DNA of 64,000 nucleotides from Thermoplasmata archaeon (GTDB taxonomy: Archaea > Thermoplasmatota > Thermoplasmata > Lutacidiplasmatales > UBA184): contig JAKIWI010000002.1 in NCBI GenBank assembly GCA_022750115.1, forward strand, positions 45,221 to 109,220, read 5' to 3'. A program made the position numbers and the translations under genes. The notes beneath the pieces were generated by a model. That model made no database searches. It was not told where the DNA came from and saw only the letters and a list, made by a program, of their open reading frames with translations. Below are positions 16,592 through 25,722 of this stretch, one piece after another; the stretch's first letter is position 1, and each line of letters begins with the position of its first letter.

Positions 16592-18273
16592 GGCCAGTTG
16601 ACCCCCTGGGCCCACGGGCCCATGGCGAGGACCGGGAAGAACAGGAGTCCCGTGACGATGACGACGAACCCCACGAGGAACAGGGTGAACGTGACCGACG
16701 AGGTCCGTAGCGTGCCCGTGCTCGGGGGGATGGCCGGCTGGCGGGCGAGCGCGCCGCCGATCGCGAGCATCGCGACCATCGGCACGTAGCGGCCGAGCAG
16801 CATCACGAGCCCTCCGGCGACGTTGAAGTACTGCGTGTTGTCGTTGATCGGACCCATCCCGCTCCCGTTGTTCGCCGACTCGCTCGTGAACTCGTAGAGC
16901 GCGATGGTGAACGCGTGCGACCCCGGCCCGGCCGCGACCTGTTCCAGGCCCCCGGCGACGGCGATCGCGAGGGGAACGAGGATCAGCAGAGGGTGGGACA
17001 ACAGCGTGACGATCGCCCACTTGATCTGGTCTGGTCCGATCTTCTTCCCGAGGTACTCGGGGGTGCGCCCCACCATGAGGCCGCCGACGAAGATGGCGAG
17101 CAGGGCGTTGATGAGGAGCATCCCGAAGCCCGTGCCTTCCCCGCCGGGAGCGCACTGCAGGAACATTCCCCACAGCAGCACGGACTGGGCGCCCGGCGTC
17201 AGCGAGCCGAGCGACATCGACGTCGCACCAACGTTGCCGTAGACGCTGATCCCCTGGAACAGCACGGATTCGGAGATCGTGAACCGGGACTCGGCGCCCA
17301 CTAGGTAGCCGTGCGACTGGGAGACGTTCAGTCCGGAGACGTAGGGGTTGGACGCCTCGAAGTAGAACAGAAGGAGCAGGGCGACGACGAAGAGTACGAT
17401 GATCGCCCCGAGGTAGGGGTACGCCTCGTTCGGCCGGCGCACCATGCGCCCGAACATGAACGGCGGCGCGAACGTGAGCAGCATCATCATCACGATCTCG
17501 ATCATGTTCGTGAACGCGGTCGGGTTCTGGAGCGGATGGCCGGCGTTGGCGGCGAAGTAGCCGCCACCGTTCGTCCCAATCATTTCGATCGAGTCCCAAG
17601 ATGCGACGGGACCCGTCGGGATCAACTGGAACCCGCCGCCGAGCAGCGCGTTGTGCGCGCTCTGCGCGAGGGTCTCCGGCACTCCCGCGAAGAGCAGGAC
17701 GAGGGCGCCGATCGCGGCGAGCGGGACGAGGAGGCGCGTGAGCGTCCGGACGATGTCGGACCAGAAGTTGCCGACCATTCCGTCCTTGCGGACGAAGCCG
17801 CGGATGAACGCGACGAGGACCGCGATCCCACTCGCGGCCGAGAGGAACATGAGCGTCTGAAGGCCGAGCAGGGCGCTGAACAGCGAGGCCTGCGTCTCGG
17901 GGGCGTAGTGCTGGTAGTCCGTATTCGTCGTGAACGCGCTCGCGGTGTGGAACGCGAGGTCCCACGTCATCCCCGGAACGTGCCAGAAGTTGAGCGGCAG
18001 CTGGCCCTGGTAGAACAGGACGAGAAACACGAAGACGAGCGCAAGGGCGTTCGTCAGCACCAGGCAGCCAGCGTACTCCTTCCACCCCATCGGCCGGCGC
18101 GGGTCGACGCCGAGGATCCGGTAGATCGCCCGGTCGATCGGGTCGAAGACGGGGTCGACGACCGTTGGGCGGCCCTGGAACAGCCGGGACATGTACATCC
18201 CGAGCCAGCGGGCGAGCAGCAGCCCGAGCCCCAGAGTGAACAGCACGTCGGCGAGTGTGCTAGAGGCGAGCAT
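16588..18273 (-). CDS. kdpA: Potassium-transporting ATPase subunit KdpA
   Basis: 561 residues with ten or so membrane segments and four selectivity-filter-like loops: TTNTDYQHY, IGTNGGGYF, GGEGTGFG and SANNGSGM. KdpA is the channel-like potassium-binding subunit of the Kdp pump. No kdpF-like small peptide precedes it and no KdpD/KdpE sensor pair is present in this window, so regulation must differ from the bacterial model or lie elsewhere. Upstream, 18274-18560 holds no gene; a GTTTATCA on the minus strand near 18450 is a possible but distant TATA element. Confidence 0.95.
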   Translation of the reverse strand: MLASSTLADVLFTLGLGLLLARWLGMYMSRLFQGRPTVVDPVFDPIDRAIYRILGVDPRRPMGWKEYAGCLVLTNALALVFVFLVLFYQGQLPLNFWHVPGMTWDLAFHTASAFTTNTDYQHYAPETQASLFSALLGLQTLMFLSAASGIAVLVAFIRGFVRKDGMVGNFWSDIVRTLTRLLVPLAAIGALVLLFAGVPETLAQSAHNALLGGGFQLIPTGPVASWDSIEMIGTNGGGYFAANAGHPLQNPTAFTNMIEIVMMMLLTFAPPFMFGRMVRRPNEAYPYLGAIIVLFVVALLLLFYFEASNPYVSGLNVSQSHGYLVGAESRFTISESVLFQGISVYGNVGATSMSLGSLTPGAQSVLLWGMFLQCAPGGEGTGFGMLLINALLAIFVGGLMVGRTPEYLGKKIGPDQIKWAIVTLLSHPLLILVPLAIAVAGGLEQVAAGPGSHAFTIALYEFTSESANNGSGMGPINDNTQYFNVAGGLVMLLGRYVPMVAMLAIGGALARQPAIPPSTGTLRTSSVTFTLFLVGFVVIVTGLLFFPVLAMGPWAQGVNWP

Positions 18274-18560
18274 CGAAGCGGACTCCGCTGGCCGCGCCTA
18301 GGGCGCGGTCCCGAAGGGCCGGCGAGCCGCCGAGGAATCGAACGCGCCCCCGACCGAGGCGCGGGTCCAGACCGAACGAATTCGGGTCCGCAGGGCAGGG
18401 CAGCCTCCGGTCGTAACGCCTCGGGCGGGCGGACCCGGAATGCCGCTGATAAACCCATCGTTCGACGGCGCGTCCCGAGCTAGCATGGCGTCGCCCCGGG
18501 CCGTAGCCTCGTCGCGAGCGCGAGGGGCAACCTCCACCGTTCATCGCCGCCCGGAATCCC

Positions 18561-18800
18561 ATGTACCATAATGCCATGGTAATATTCGTGGCGGAATTCG
18601 AGGCGACGGTGCGCCGGGTAGGCGATTCGATCGGGATCATCATCCCGCACCGGATCGTCGAGCAGGTCCAGGCGCGGCCGGGTCAAACAGTCCGAATCGT
18701 CATCCCGGGCAAAGTGGACTGGTCCAAGATCTGGGGGCGACTCCCCACCGAGGACTCGACCGGTGAGATGATTCGAACGGCGCGCTCCGAACGCGACTGA
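18561..18800 (+). CDS. MazE/AbrB-like antitoxin
   Basis: 79 residues. The core FEATVRRVGDSIGIIIPHRI then VQARPGQTVRIVIPGK is the swapped-hairpin AbrB/MazE DNA-binding fold, and the C-terminal third (WSKIWGRLPTEDSTGEMIRT) would bind the toxin. Other in-frame starts are the ATG at 18576 and the GTG at 18588; the domain itself begins near 18590, so one of these later starts may be used. The stop abuts the PIN gene start at 18800, as in VapBC-type operons. Confidence 0.82.
   Translation: MYHNAMVIFVAEFEATVRRVGDSIGIIIPHRIVEQVQARPGQTVRIVIPGKVDWSKIWGRLPTEDSTGEMIRTARSERD
18564..18581. promoter_or_regulatory. Inverted repeat TACCAT-n6-ATGGTA at the antitoxin 5' end
   Basis: TACCAT at 18564-18569 and ATGGTA at 18576-18581 are exact reverse complements separated by six bases and overlap the first codons of the longest antitoxin reading. 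AbrB-type antitoxins usually repress their own operon through a palindrome at the promoter, so this is a candidate operator. Its position inside the longest reading frame also argues that translation begins later. Confidence 0.4.
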
Positions 18801-19348
18801 TGTACTTTCTGGATAGCCACGCCATCCTCGAAATGGCGAAAGGGAATCCGCGGTACCATCGGTTTCGATCCGAGCCGTCCGTGACGTCCCGGGCCCATCT
18901 CCTGGAGGTGTACTACATTCTCACACACCAGGGGCACGGGCCGCTCGCCGAGGCCTGCCTCGCATCGCTCGGCCCGCAGGCCACGGACCTTCCCCTCGAC
19001 TCGATCCCGCAGGTCGCACGCTTCCGCCGGGGCCAGACGGGCGTCACGGGCCACCGATTGTCCTACGCCGACGCCTTCGGGTACGTCTATGCGCGCGAGA
19101 ACGGCGACACCCTGCTCACCGGAGCGCACGAGTTCGAGGGTAGCCGGACCTCTGCTTCGTTCGGTGATCCCGACGGACCGGGCTCAGCACCAGCTCCCCG
19201 GAGGCTCCGATCGAGGACGCCTTGGAACGGTGGGGGTCGTGGAGGTCCCGAAGCGGGGACAGGGGTGCGCGACCGGAATCAATCTCGTGCGCGCGGCGGT
19301 TCGGAAAGCGGAAGGTTCGCGGGGATCGCGGCGGAAGAGTCGCCCTAG
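18800..19348 (+). CDS. PIN-domain (VapC-like) toxin with atypical C-terminal tail
   Basis: 182 residues. PIN core acids are visible: D5 in FLDSHAIL, E36 in HLLEVYYIL, D91 in LSYADAFGYVYA, and TGAHEFEG near 107-114 at the fourth position. PIN toxins cleave RNA with metal ions. The fold should finish by about residue 125, yet the frame continues with 65 Gly/Arg/Ser-rich residues that look non-globular, possibly because the original stop was lost. The terminal TAG shares the palindrome CTAG with the stop of the convergent gene. Confidence 0.78.
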   Translation: MYFLDSHAILEMAKGNPRYHRFRSEPSVTSRAHLLEVYYILTHQGHGPLAEACLASLGPQATDLPLDSIPQVARFRRGQTGVTGHRLSYADAFGYVYARENGDTLLTGAHEFEGSRTSASFGDPDGPGSAPAPRRLRSRTPWNGGGRGGPEAGTGVRDRNQSRARGGSESGRFAGIAAEESP

Positions 19349-19764
19349 GCCTTCGCGCGCATCCGGTTCCCTTTCGGATTGTGCTCGACGTCGGCCATCC
19401 CGAGCTTTTCCATCACCGGGGGAACGTAGTTCCCGAAGCGGCCCCGGAGTCCCTTTTTCAGACCGTACCAGCCGCCGACGGGGTTCTTCGGGGATCTCGC
19501 CCAGCTCTCCACGGAACCCTCCGGGGCCGGCTTCTGTTCGTCGGCGTTCCCGAGCGGGACCCAGTCGCCGCGCCGCCGGAGCTCCGCGGAGAGGTCGTCG
19601 AGGCACCGAAGATGGTAGCGGAGCTCCGTCTTGCCGACCTGGACCACGAGCGCGGGCGGGTCGAGCGCCGCGTCTCGAAACGCCACGAACTCCGACTGGA
19701 GGCTGGGGGTTTTCAGGGTCCAAGGGTGCGCGCGCGTACCATCGGCTTTCGGGTCGCTTGCCAT
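19345..19764 (-). CDS. Conserved protein of unknown function (GWYGLKKGLRGRFGNY type)
   Basis: The ATG at 19764 gives 139 residues. The protein is compact and looks well conserved: PPALVVQVGKTELRYHLRC, then RRGDWVPLGNADEQKPAPEG, NPVGGWYGLKKGLRGRFGNY and a basic end. I recognise this pattern from bacterial proteins of unknown function rather than from archaea, which hints at transfer. No catalytic motif or membrane segment. An upstream in-frame start at 19917 would add a low-complexity stretch and is disfavoured. Confidence 0.7.
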   Translation of the reverse strand: MASDPKADGTRAHPWTLKTPSLQSEFVAFRDAALDPPALVVQVGKTELRYHLRCLDDLSAELRRRGDWVPLGNADEQKPAPEGSVESWARSPKNPVGGWYGLKKGLRGRFGNYVPPVMEKLGMADVEHNPKGNRMRAKA

Positions 19765-19962
19765 CGATGCTCTTCGTCCCGGTCCCGGCGACCGGGCGGA
19801 CCGCCCCGTCCTCGCCGAGTGACCAGTTCCCGCCCAGGCTTGGGCCGCAATAGACCTTCCGCCCGCTCTTCTGGCAAGTCGGTTGAGAACGGACGGAAGA
19901 GGGACAGCCTCCGCCACCCAAATCCCGGGCGGGCCGACCGCACCTGGCCCAGGCCAGCGTCG

Positions 19963-20919
19963 CTAGGCGTCCGCCCGAGCCAGTGTGTCGAGCGCCTCCC
20001 GGTCGAGCGAGAGGCGGGTTCCTTCCAAGAGTTGCTCGAGCTGCATCGGCGACGTCGCGCTCGCGATCGGGGCCGTGACAGAGGGTCGGGCCAGGATCCA
20101 GGCGATCGCGACCGCCGTCCGGGGTGCCCCGAGCCGGCGCGCGACGTCGTCGAGGGCCTCCAGGATCTTCTGACCATGCGCATCGAGGCGGGAGATTCCT
20201 CTCGCCCCCCGGGCGCTCTTGGTGGCATCCGCCGCGGTGCGGTACTTTCCGGAGAGGAAGCCCGACGCGAGTGCGGAGTAGGTCAGGACGCCGAGGCCGT
20301 TCGACACGCAGACGCGTTCGACGTCTCCCTCGAACTCCTTGCGGTCGAGCAGGTTGTATCGAGGTTGAAGTGACTCAAAGCGGTCGAACCCCTGGTCCGA
20401 GCTCACCCGAAGGGCCTCCTCGAGGCGGAGGGCCGAGTAGTTCGAAGCGCCGAACGCCCGGATCCTACCTTCGGAGCGAAGGCCGCTGAACGCCCGCAGC
20501 GTCCCCTCGAGCGGGGTCGCCGGGTCGTCGACGTGAGCCTGGTAGAGGTCGATCCGGTCGGTTTGCAGCCGGCGCAGGGAGCCCTCGATGGACGCGCGAA
20601 TACGGTCCGGCGACAGGCCCTTGCGCCCGTCGGAGGTCTCCATCCCGACCTTCGTCGCCAGGATCACCTCGTCACGTCGGCCTCCAGCGCGGAGCCAGCG
20701 CCCGATCATCTCCTCGGACTCTCCCCCCTTGTGCCCGGGAACCCAAACCGAGTACGTGTCGGCCGTGTCGATCAGGTTGAACCCAGCATCGACGAAGGCG
20801 TCCAACAACGGAAACGCCACCCGGTCGTCGACGGTCCATCCGAACACGTTGCCCCCGAGCGCGAGAGGGGCGACGGAGAGCTCAGAGCGTCCCAGGCGGC
20901 GGCGGGATGGCTTGGTCAT
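19963..20919 (-). CDS. Aldo/keto reductase
   Basis: 318 residues, full family length. The TIM-barrel catalytic tetrad is present: D and Y in DTADTYS, K in ATKVGMETS, and H in YQAHVDDP. The GASNYSALRLEEAL, YNLLDR and LSGKY segments are typical of the YghZ/Tas-like NADPH-dependent group. The substrate is unknown; likely reduction of aldehydes or ketones. It starts at an ATG and stands alone on the minus strand between the small DUF gene and the divergent YVTN surface protein gene. Confidence 0.93.
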   Translation of the reverse strand: MTKPSRRRLGRSELSVAPLALGGNVFGWTVDDRVAFPLLDAFVDAGFNLIDTADTYSVWVPGHKGGESEEMIGRWLRAGGRRDEVILATKVGMETSDGRKGLSPDRIRASIEGSLRRLQTDRIDLYQAHVDDPATPLEGTLRAFSGLRSEGRIRAFGASNYSALRLEEALRVSSDQGFDRFESLQPRYNLLDRKEFEGDVERVCVSNGLGVLTYSALASGFLSGKYRTAADATKSARGARGISRLDAHGQKILEALDDVARRLGAPRTAVAIAWILARPSVTAPIASATSPMQLEQLLEGTRLSLDREALDTLARADA

Positions 20920-21108
20920 CGTATCGACCGGGGGAGAATCGCGACCCGAGCTTCATCCTTCCTCAGGACCGCAGCTGGGCGGGAGGTACCATCTGTCCGG
21001 TGCCCTTTGGGCGGCCTGCCGTCGCCAATCCGCCCGGTCCCGCGAAGGGACGTCCGACCGAGTCGGCGCGGGAGTCTATTAGTAACGAACCTCGGTGGCG
21101 AGTCCGTC

Positions 21109-24100
21109 ATGGCGGGAGGTCGGCCACGATCCCGGGCGGGGTCGCGCTTCATGAATCGCAGCTCGTTCTGGACCGTCCTCCTCGTCGTCGCGGTCACTTC
21201 CGCACTCCTCATCCTGCCCACCGCCGCGGGCGAGTGGGCGACCGGGCGTGCCCCGTCTCCGACGGGACTGGGGAGAGCTTCGTTCGCACCCACGCCCCCC
21301 GCTGAGATTCTTGCCGCCTCGGACGCTCAGGCCCCCGCGAGCGCTCGTCCGGCGTCCGGAATCGGCAGCGTCCTATCGACCCTCGACCTGGCCACGAACC
21401 AGTTGCTGCCGGGCACCACCGCCCCCGGTCTTCAGGACGGTCCGACCACCGGCGTCCTCGATAATCAGAACGGACGGATCTACGTCCGGGGCGACGTGGG
21501 GACGGACATCTCGGTCGTCCAGGTGTCGACCCACCGCGACATCGCCGACATTCCGGTGCCCTACTCCCAGCAGGTCTACTTCCAGGTACCCTCGATCGCG
21601 GTCGACACCGCGAACGGCTACCTCTACACCGCAAACGTGAACGCGGGAAACGTCAGCATCATCGACGCGCGGACCAACCAGGTGACGGGCTCCATCTCGA
21701 CGGGAGGGAGCCCGTACGGTATCCTGTTCGACCCGGCGAACGGCGAACTTTACGTCTCGAACTACGGCGGCAACAACGTCACGGTCATCAACGGCGCGAC
21801 GAACCATACCGTCGCGAACGTCCGCGCCGGCACGTCCCCGGGGGCGATGGCGCTTGATTTGGCCCAGCACGAGCTGTTCGTCGCGAACTACTTCTCCGCC
21901 AACGTCACCATCCTCAACACCTCCTCCGATTCCGCTGTTGGAACGGTGGCGGTGGGGACGAACCCGATCGCGGTCGTGGTCAACACCGTCAGCGGCCTGG
22001 TCGACGTCGTCAACGTCAACGGCGCCTCGGGAAGTGTCACCACCATCAACCCCGTCTCCCACACCGTCGGCGCCACCATCCCCGTCGGTTCGGTCCCCGA
22101 GGCGGCCGCGCTCGATCCGGTTCTCAACCGCCTCTACGTACCGAACGGGGCGTCCAACAACGTGTCCGTCGTCGACGACGCCAACGGCACCGTCGACGCC
22201 ACGATCGCGATCGGCCACGGCGCGGGGCCGAACTCGATCGTCTTCGACCCGACGAGCGGCGACCTCTACGTAGCCTGCTCCGGGTCGCAGAACATCACCG
22301 TGATCAACCCGGCCACCAACCGGTCGGTCGCGAACCTTTCGACCGGGACGCTCCTGCCCTCCTCCGCTGTCCTCGACACCTCGGCGAACGAGATCTTCGT
22401 CCTCGACGGCCAGACGACCACGACCGAGGCGAACATCACCGTCGTCAGCGGGGCGACCAACCGTGCGATCGCCTCCGTGGCGCTCGAAGCGTACCCCACC
22501 GGGGTCGTCTACAACCCATCCGACCGCCAGATCTACGTCGCGAACGGCGGGGGCAACGACACCTACTGGCTCAACGCGTCGACCCAACTCCTGGCCGGGA
22601 CTGCCTCGGTCGGTCCGTGGCCGGACGTACTCGAGAACCCTCTCGTGTTCGACACGCTGAACCACGACCTCTACGTCCTCAATCCGTACGACTCCAGCGT
22701 GCTCGTCGTCGGAGCGGCCCGCACGCTGCTGGCCACCATCCCCGCGGGACTCACCCCGGTCGCGATCGCCTTCGACGCGACGAACGGCTACATCTACGTC
22801 GCGAACAACTACGATGGCAACGTCACGGTCATCAACGGCGCGACGAACCACGTGGTCGGTTCGCTGCTCGTCAAGATGTACGAATCGCTCGACGCCCTGG
22901 TCGTCGACCCGGTGACCAACGAGCTGTACGTGGCCGACGGCAGCGGCAACAACGTCACCGTGTTCGGCGCGACGAACTTCACGAAGCTCGCGACGATCCC
23001 GGTGGGGAACTCGCCCCGCGCGATGGTCTACGACTCGCTCAACGGCACGATCCTAGTCGGCAATTTCGGCTCGGGGAACCTGTCCGTCATCTCCGGCGCG
23101 ACCCGGACCGTCGTGGGCTCGTTCGCCTTTGTGTCGACGGGAGTCCTCCTCTACGACAACCTCACGAACTCCGTCTACAACGCCGCCGCATTCAATCCCC
23201 TCGTGTATGCGGTGAACGCATCGACCTACCAACCGCTCGCGGGCAGCCCGCTCCACCTCGGAACGGGGGCCTACACGGCGGGGATCGCGCTCGACCCCAC
23301 GACCGGTCTCCTCTACGTCTCGACCCAGTACAGCGGCACAATCTCCGTGATTGGGACGAGCACCACCTACCCCGTCAACTTCGTCGCATCGGGGCTCGCG
23401 AACGCGACCCGCTGGGGCGTGACCCTCGGCGGCGTATCGAACACGTCGTCGGGAACGACCGTTGGGTTCGGCGAACCGAACGGATCGTATGCGTTCAGCG
23501 TCGCCGCCGTCCCCGGCTACAACGTCAACCGATCGAGCGGTTCGGTGAACGTGATCGGAACCGGCGTCACCGTCGACCTCGGATTCTCTTCGTCGGGAGG
23601 GAATCAGAGCGGGAACGGGACCTACTCGGTGACGTTCACGGCGACCGGACTTTCGTCGCAATCGTCCTGGTCGGTGGCACTTGCGGGATCCACGCAGTCG
23701 GGGGGGCCGACCGCCAGCCTCACGTTCTCCAAGACGAACGGCACCTACTCGTTCTCCGTAGGCGCCGTGGCGGGCTACTCGGCTTCGCCCACCTCTGGCT
23801 CGATTGTGGTGCAGGGCATGCCGGTGCAGCAGACGATCGTGTTCACGACGGTGACCCACGCCCTCGTCGTCTCCCTATCGATCGTTCCGCGGGCGGTCGC
23901 CGTCGGGGCCTCGACCACGATCACGGCGACGCCGAGCGGTGGCACACCTCCCTACTCGTTCGCCTACACGGGTCTCCCTCGCGGATGCACGACCGCCAAC
24001 ATCGCATCGTTCGATTGCACGCCGACGGCCCCCGGGAGCTTCACCGTGGGCGTGAACGTCACGGACCACAACGGGACCGTCTCCCCCGCGCGCGCCGTTC

Positions 24101-24366
24101 TCACGGTGACCTCCGCGGCGGGAAATTCGCCCAACGCGGGAGGTGGCGGAAGCAACTCCTCCTGGGTCTGGTGGATCCTCCTCCTCGCGGTCGTGATCAT
24201 CGCGATGTTGATCGTCTTCGCCTGGCGGCGGAAGCGCCGACCTCCCGACTCCTCGACGGCCCCGGGCAGCGTCGCCACCAGCCCTCCGGGCGCCAGCTCC
24301 GCTCCGCCGATCCCACCCCCGAACGGCGCCGCGCCGGGCGTTACGGGGTTCCCCCGGTGTGGCTAG
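21109..24366 (+). CDS. Large surface protein with YVTN beta-propeller repeats, two GLP-type domains and a C-terminal anchor
   Basis: 1085 residues from the ATG at 21109 (an ATG at 21151 is an alternative). An N-terminal hydrophobic signal segment (about 19-37) is followed by 14 or more repeats of the form LYVANYxxxNVTVINGATN spanning roughly residues 85-745, enough for two seven-bladed propellers. Two paralogous domains start at YPVNFVASGL (about 753) and YSVTFTATGL (about 838); a PKD/Ig-like domain with SGGTPPYSF follows near 930. The C-terminus has a membrane helix (about 1018-1038), a basic RRKRR stop-transfer and a Pro-rich tail. It is a cell-surface protein, probably for adhesion or glycan contact. 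Confidence 0.88.
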   Translation: MAGGRPRSRAGSRFMNRSSFWTVLLVVAVTSALLILPTAAGEWATGRAPSPTGLGRASFAPTPPAEILAASDAQAPASARPASGIGSVLSTLDLATNQLLPGTTAPGLQDGPTTGVLDNQNGRIYVRGDVGTDISVVQVSTHRDIADIPVPYSQQVYFQVPSIAVDTANGYLYTANVNAGNVSIIDARTNQVTGSISTGGSPYGILFDPANGELYVSNYGGNNVTVINGATNHTVANVRAGTSPGAMALDLAQHELFVANYFSANVTILNTSSDSAVGTVAVGTNPIAVVVNTVSGLVDVVNVNGASGSVTTINPVSHTVGATIPVGSVPEAAALDPVLNRLYVPNGASNNVSVVDDANGTVDATIAIGHGAGPNSIVFDPTSGDLYVACSGSQNITVINPATNRSVANLSTGTLLPSSAVLDTSANEIFVLDGQTTTTEANITVVSGATNRAIASVALEAYPTGVVYNPSDRQIYVANGGGNDTYWLNASTQLLAGTASVGPWPDVLENPLVFDTLNHDLYVLNPYDSSVLVVGAARTLLATIPAGLTPVAIAFDATNGYIYVANNYDGNVTVINGATNHVVGSLLVKMYESLDALVVDPVTNELYVADGSGNNVTVFGATNFTKLATIPVGNSPRAMVYDSLNGTILVGNFGSGNLSVISGATRTVVGSFAFVSTGVLLYDNLTNSVYNAAAFNPLVYAVNASTYQPLAGSPLHLGTGAYTAGIALDPTTGLLYVSTQYSGTISVIGTSTTYPVNFVASGLANATRWGVTLGGVSNTSSGTTVGFGEPNGSYAFSVAAVPGYNVNRSSGSVNVIGTGVTVDLGFSSSGGNQSGNGTYSVTFTATGLSSQSSWSVALAGSTQSGGPTASLTFSKTNGTYSFSVGAVAGYSASPTSGSIVVQGMPVQQTIVFTTVTHALVVSLSIVPRAVAVGASTTITATPSGGTPPYSFAYTGLPRGCTTANIASFDCTPTAPGSFTVGVNVTDHNGTVSPARAVLTVTSAAGNSPNAGGGGSNSSWVWWILLLAVVIIAMLIVFAWRRKRRPPDSSTAPGSVATSPPGASSAPPIPPPNGAAPGVTGFPRCG

Positions 24367-24866
24367 TACTCGCCCGCGAGCCGCTGACCCGCCGTTCGGT
24401 TGACGAGCGGACCGCTCAGCAAATTCGAGTTGCTGACCAGCGCGAGACTGCCGTCCTCGAGTCGGAGAACGGTCGTCACGAGGCCCACGATGGCGACTCG
24501 TCCGTGTACGCTCCCGATCGTCACATCGTCGCCGAGCCGAAGGAACCGGCGTCGGAGGAGAACGTAGCCGGCCACGACGTTCTGCAAGACGGTCTGGAGC
24601 GCGAGGGTCGCCCCGATCCCCGCGACCGCGGACACGGTGAGGGTCGAGAGTGGATTGACCGGACCCACCGACACCGACACGCCGGCGATGACGACGGAAA
24701 CCCAGACCACCGTCAGCAGGACGCGAGTGGCCTGGACGAGGTGGGGCGGCCAGTGGCGCTTCTTCGCGGCGTCGCCGGCCCATTGCGTGACGAGGATGCC
24801 GGCGACGGCCGGCACCAGGACGAAGAAGACGAGCTCGAGGATCGTCGTCTGGTTTGGAAGGGTCAC
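24363..24866 (-). CDS. Small mechanosensitive channel (MscS) family protein
   Basis: 167 residues. Three hydrophobic segments precede the MscS core: the pore helix reads AVAGIGATLALQTVLQNVVAG, then the beta domain RFLRLGDDVTIGSVHGRVAI and LRLEDGSLALVSNSNLL. The protein stops just after the beta domain and lacks the large C-terminal vestibule of full MscS, so it is a minimal version. It likely releases osmolytes under hypo-osmotic stress. Its stop codon shares the palindrome CTAG with the stop of the convergent YVTN gene. Confidence 0.85.
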   Translation of the reverse strand: MTLPNQTTILELVFFVLVPAVAGILVTQWAGDAAKKRHWPPHLVQATRVLLTVVWVSVVIAGVSVSVGPVNPLSTLTVSAVAGIGATLALQTVLQNVVAGYVLLRRRFLRLGDDVTIGSVHGRVAIVGLVTTVLRLEDGSLALVSNSNLLSGPLVNRTAGQRLAGEY

Positions 24867-24943
24867 GGGAGAACTCGGCTCCGCGACGGCGAGCGGGTCC
24901 GGCCTATTTCACGCCCTCGGGAAGTGGGGGTGCCCCGACGGGC

Positions 24944-25654
24944 CTACCAGCGAGGTTCCTTCGGTCGGGCGCGCGGGGAGGCCCGGAGTGCGCGCTCGAA
25001 GGTCGACGACACGTCCGGCAACCCGCCCAACGAGCGGGACTGCCCGTCGGCGAGGATCTCTCCGAGGCCGCCCTGTTCACAGTGGATCTGTCCGCCCCGC
25101 CACGACTCGAGGTCATCGAGTTCGACGCGGAGGGCGACCTCGAACCCCGTGCGGTCCGAGGGGGCGGGACCCGTGTGGCCGACGATGAGCGGGTAGGTGA
25201 ATCTTCGGGAGAGCTCGAGCAAAGTCACGAGGGGAGTGAGGCCGGAGTGTCCCACGGGCGGCAACCGGTCCGCATTCGCCACCACGACCGCGCTCCGAGC
25301 GGCCGGGATGAGTGGCGGACACAGGACGTCCTGGGCTGCGACCGGGAGGCCGAGGTAGCCCCGCAGGAGGGCGACGGTGTCGCTCGAGTCCCCGGATTGG
25401 ATCACCGCGAAGACGGCTCCGTCGGTCGGTTCGCCCGCCCGGGTCCTTCTGGTCCGGACGAGGGACGGAAACGCGCGCTCCCGCGGAATCCATCCCCAGT
25501 CGAACGGACCCGTCGGGCCCTCCGGTCCGCCCTGGACCTCGGTCCAGAGGAACCCGGGGTGGAACTGCTCGGCGAGCGCGAACACGACGGTGTTCACGGA
25601 GAGACGGGCATCTCCGCCGACGAAGATTGACGCGGGCGCGCTCGGTTGTTGCAT
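24944..25654 (-). CDS. Uncharacterised protein, possibly a degenerate RecA/KaiC-like fold
   Basis: The ATG at 25654 (MQQPSAPASIFVGGD) gives 236 residues. Alternating hydrophobic strands and helices (SIFVGGDARLSVNTVVFALA, SAVVVANADRLPP, FTYPLIVGHTG) recall RecA/KaiC-type proteins, and several archaeal lineages have such ATPase-like proteins without a Walker A motif next to bat-type regulators. Here no P-loop is present, so nucleotide binding is doubtful. The gene lies downstream of the bat-type HTH gene on the same strand, separated by a strong inverted repeat. Family assignment is tentative. Confidence 0.5.
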   Translation of the reverse strand: MQQPSAPASIFVGGDARLSVNTVVFALAEQFHPGFLWTEVQGGPEGPTGPFDWGWIPRERAFPSLVRTRRTRAGEPTDGAVFAVIQSGDSSDTVALLRGYLGLPVAAQDVLCPPLIPAARSAVVVANADRLPPVGHSGLTPLVTLLELSRRFTYPLIVGHTGPAPSDRTGFEVALRVELDDLESWRGGQIHCEQGGLGEILADGQSRSLGGLPDVSSTFERALRASPRARPKEPRW

Positions 25655-25722
25655 GGGTGGGTGCGGACACGCCCGCGACGGGGCGCTCAGCACTCCAGTC
25701 CCGAGGGACACTTGGGCGTGCA

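Noticed and set aside
16592..18085. A 500-codon N-terminal extension of KdpB
   Set aside because: It is the antisense-frame reading of kdpA; the KdpB family length and the GTGA overlap fix the start at 16591.
20533..21108. Upstream extension of the YVTN protein
   Set aside because: The extra residues are antisense to the aldo/keto reductase and lack a signal peptide; the ATG at 21109 is followed by a proper signal segment.
22617..25196. An 859-codon plus-strand frame overlapping the YVTN protein and the genes after it
   Set aside because: It is an Arg-rich alternative-frame reading of the YVTN gene and of the antisense of the MscS gene, with no recognisable domain.
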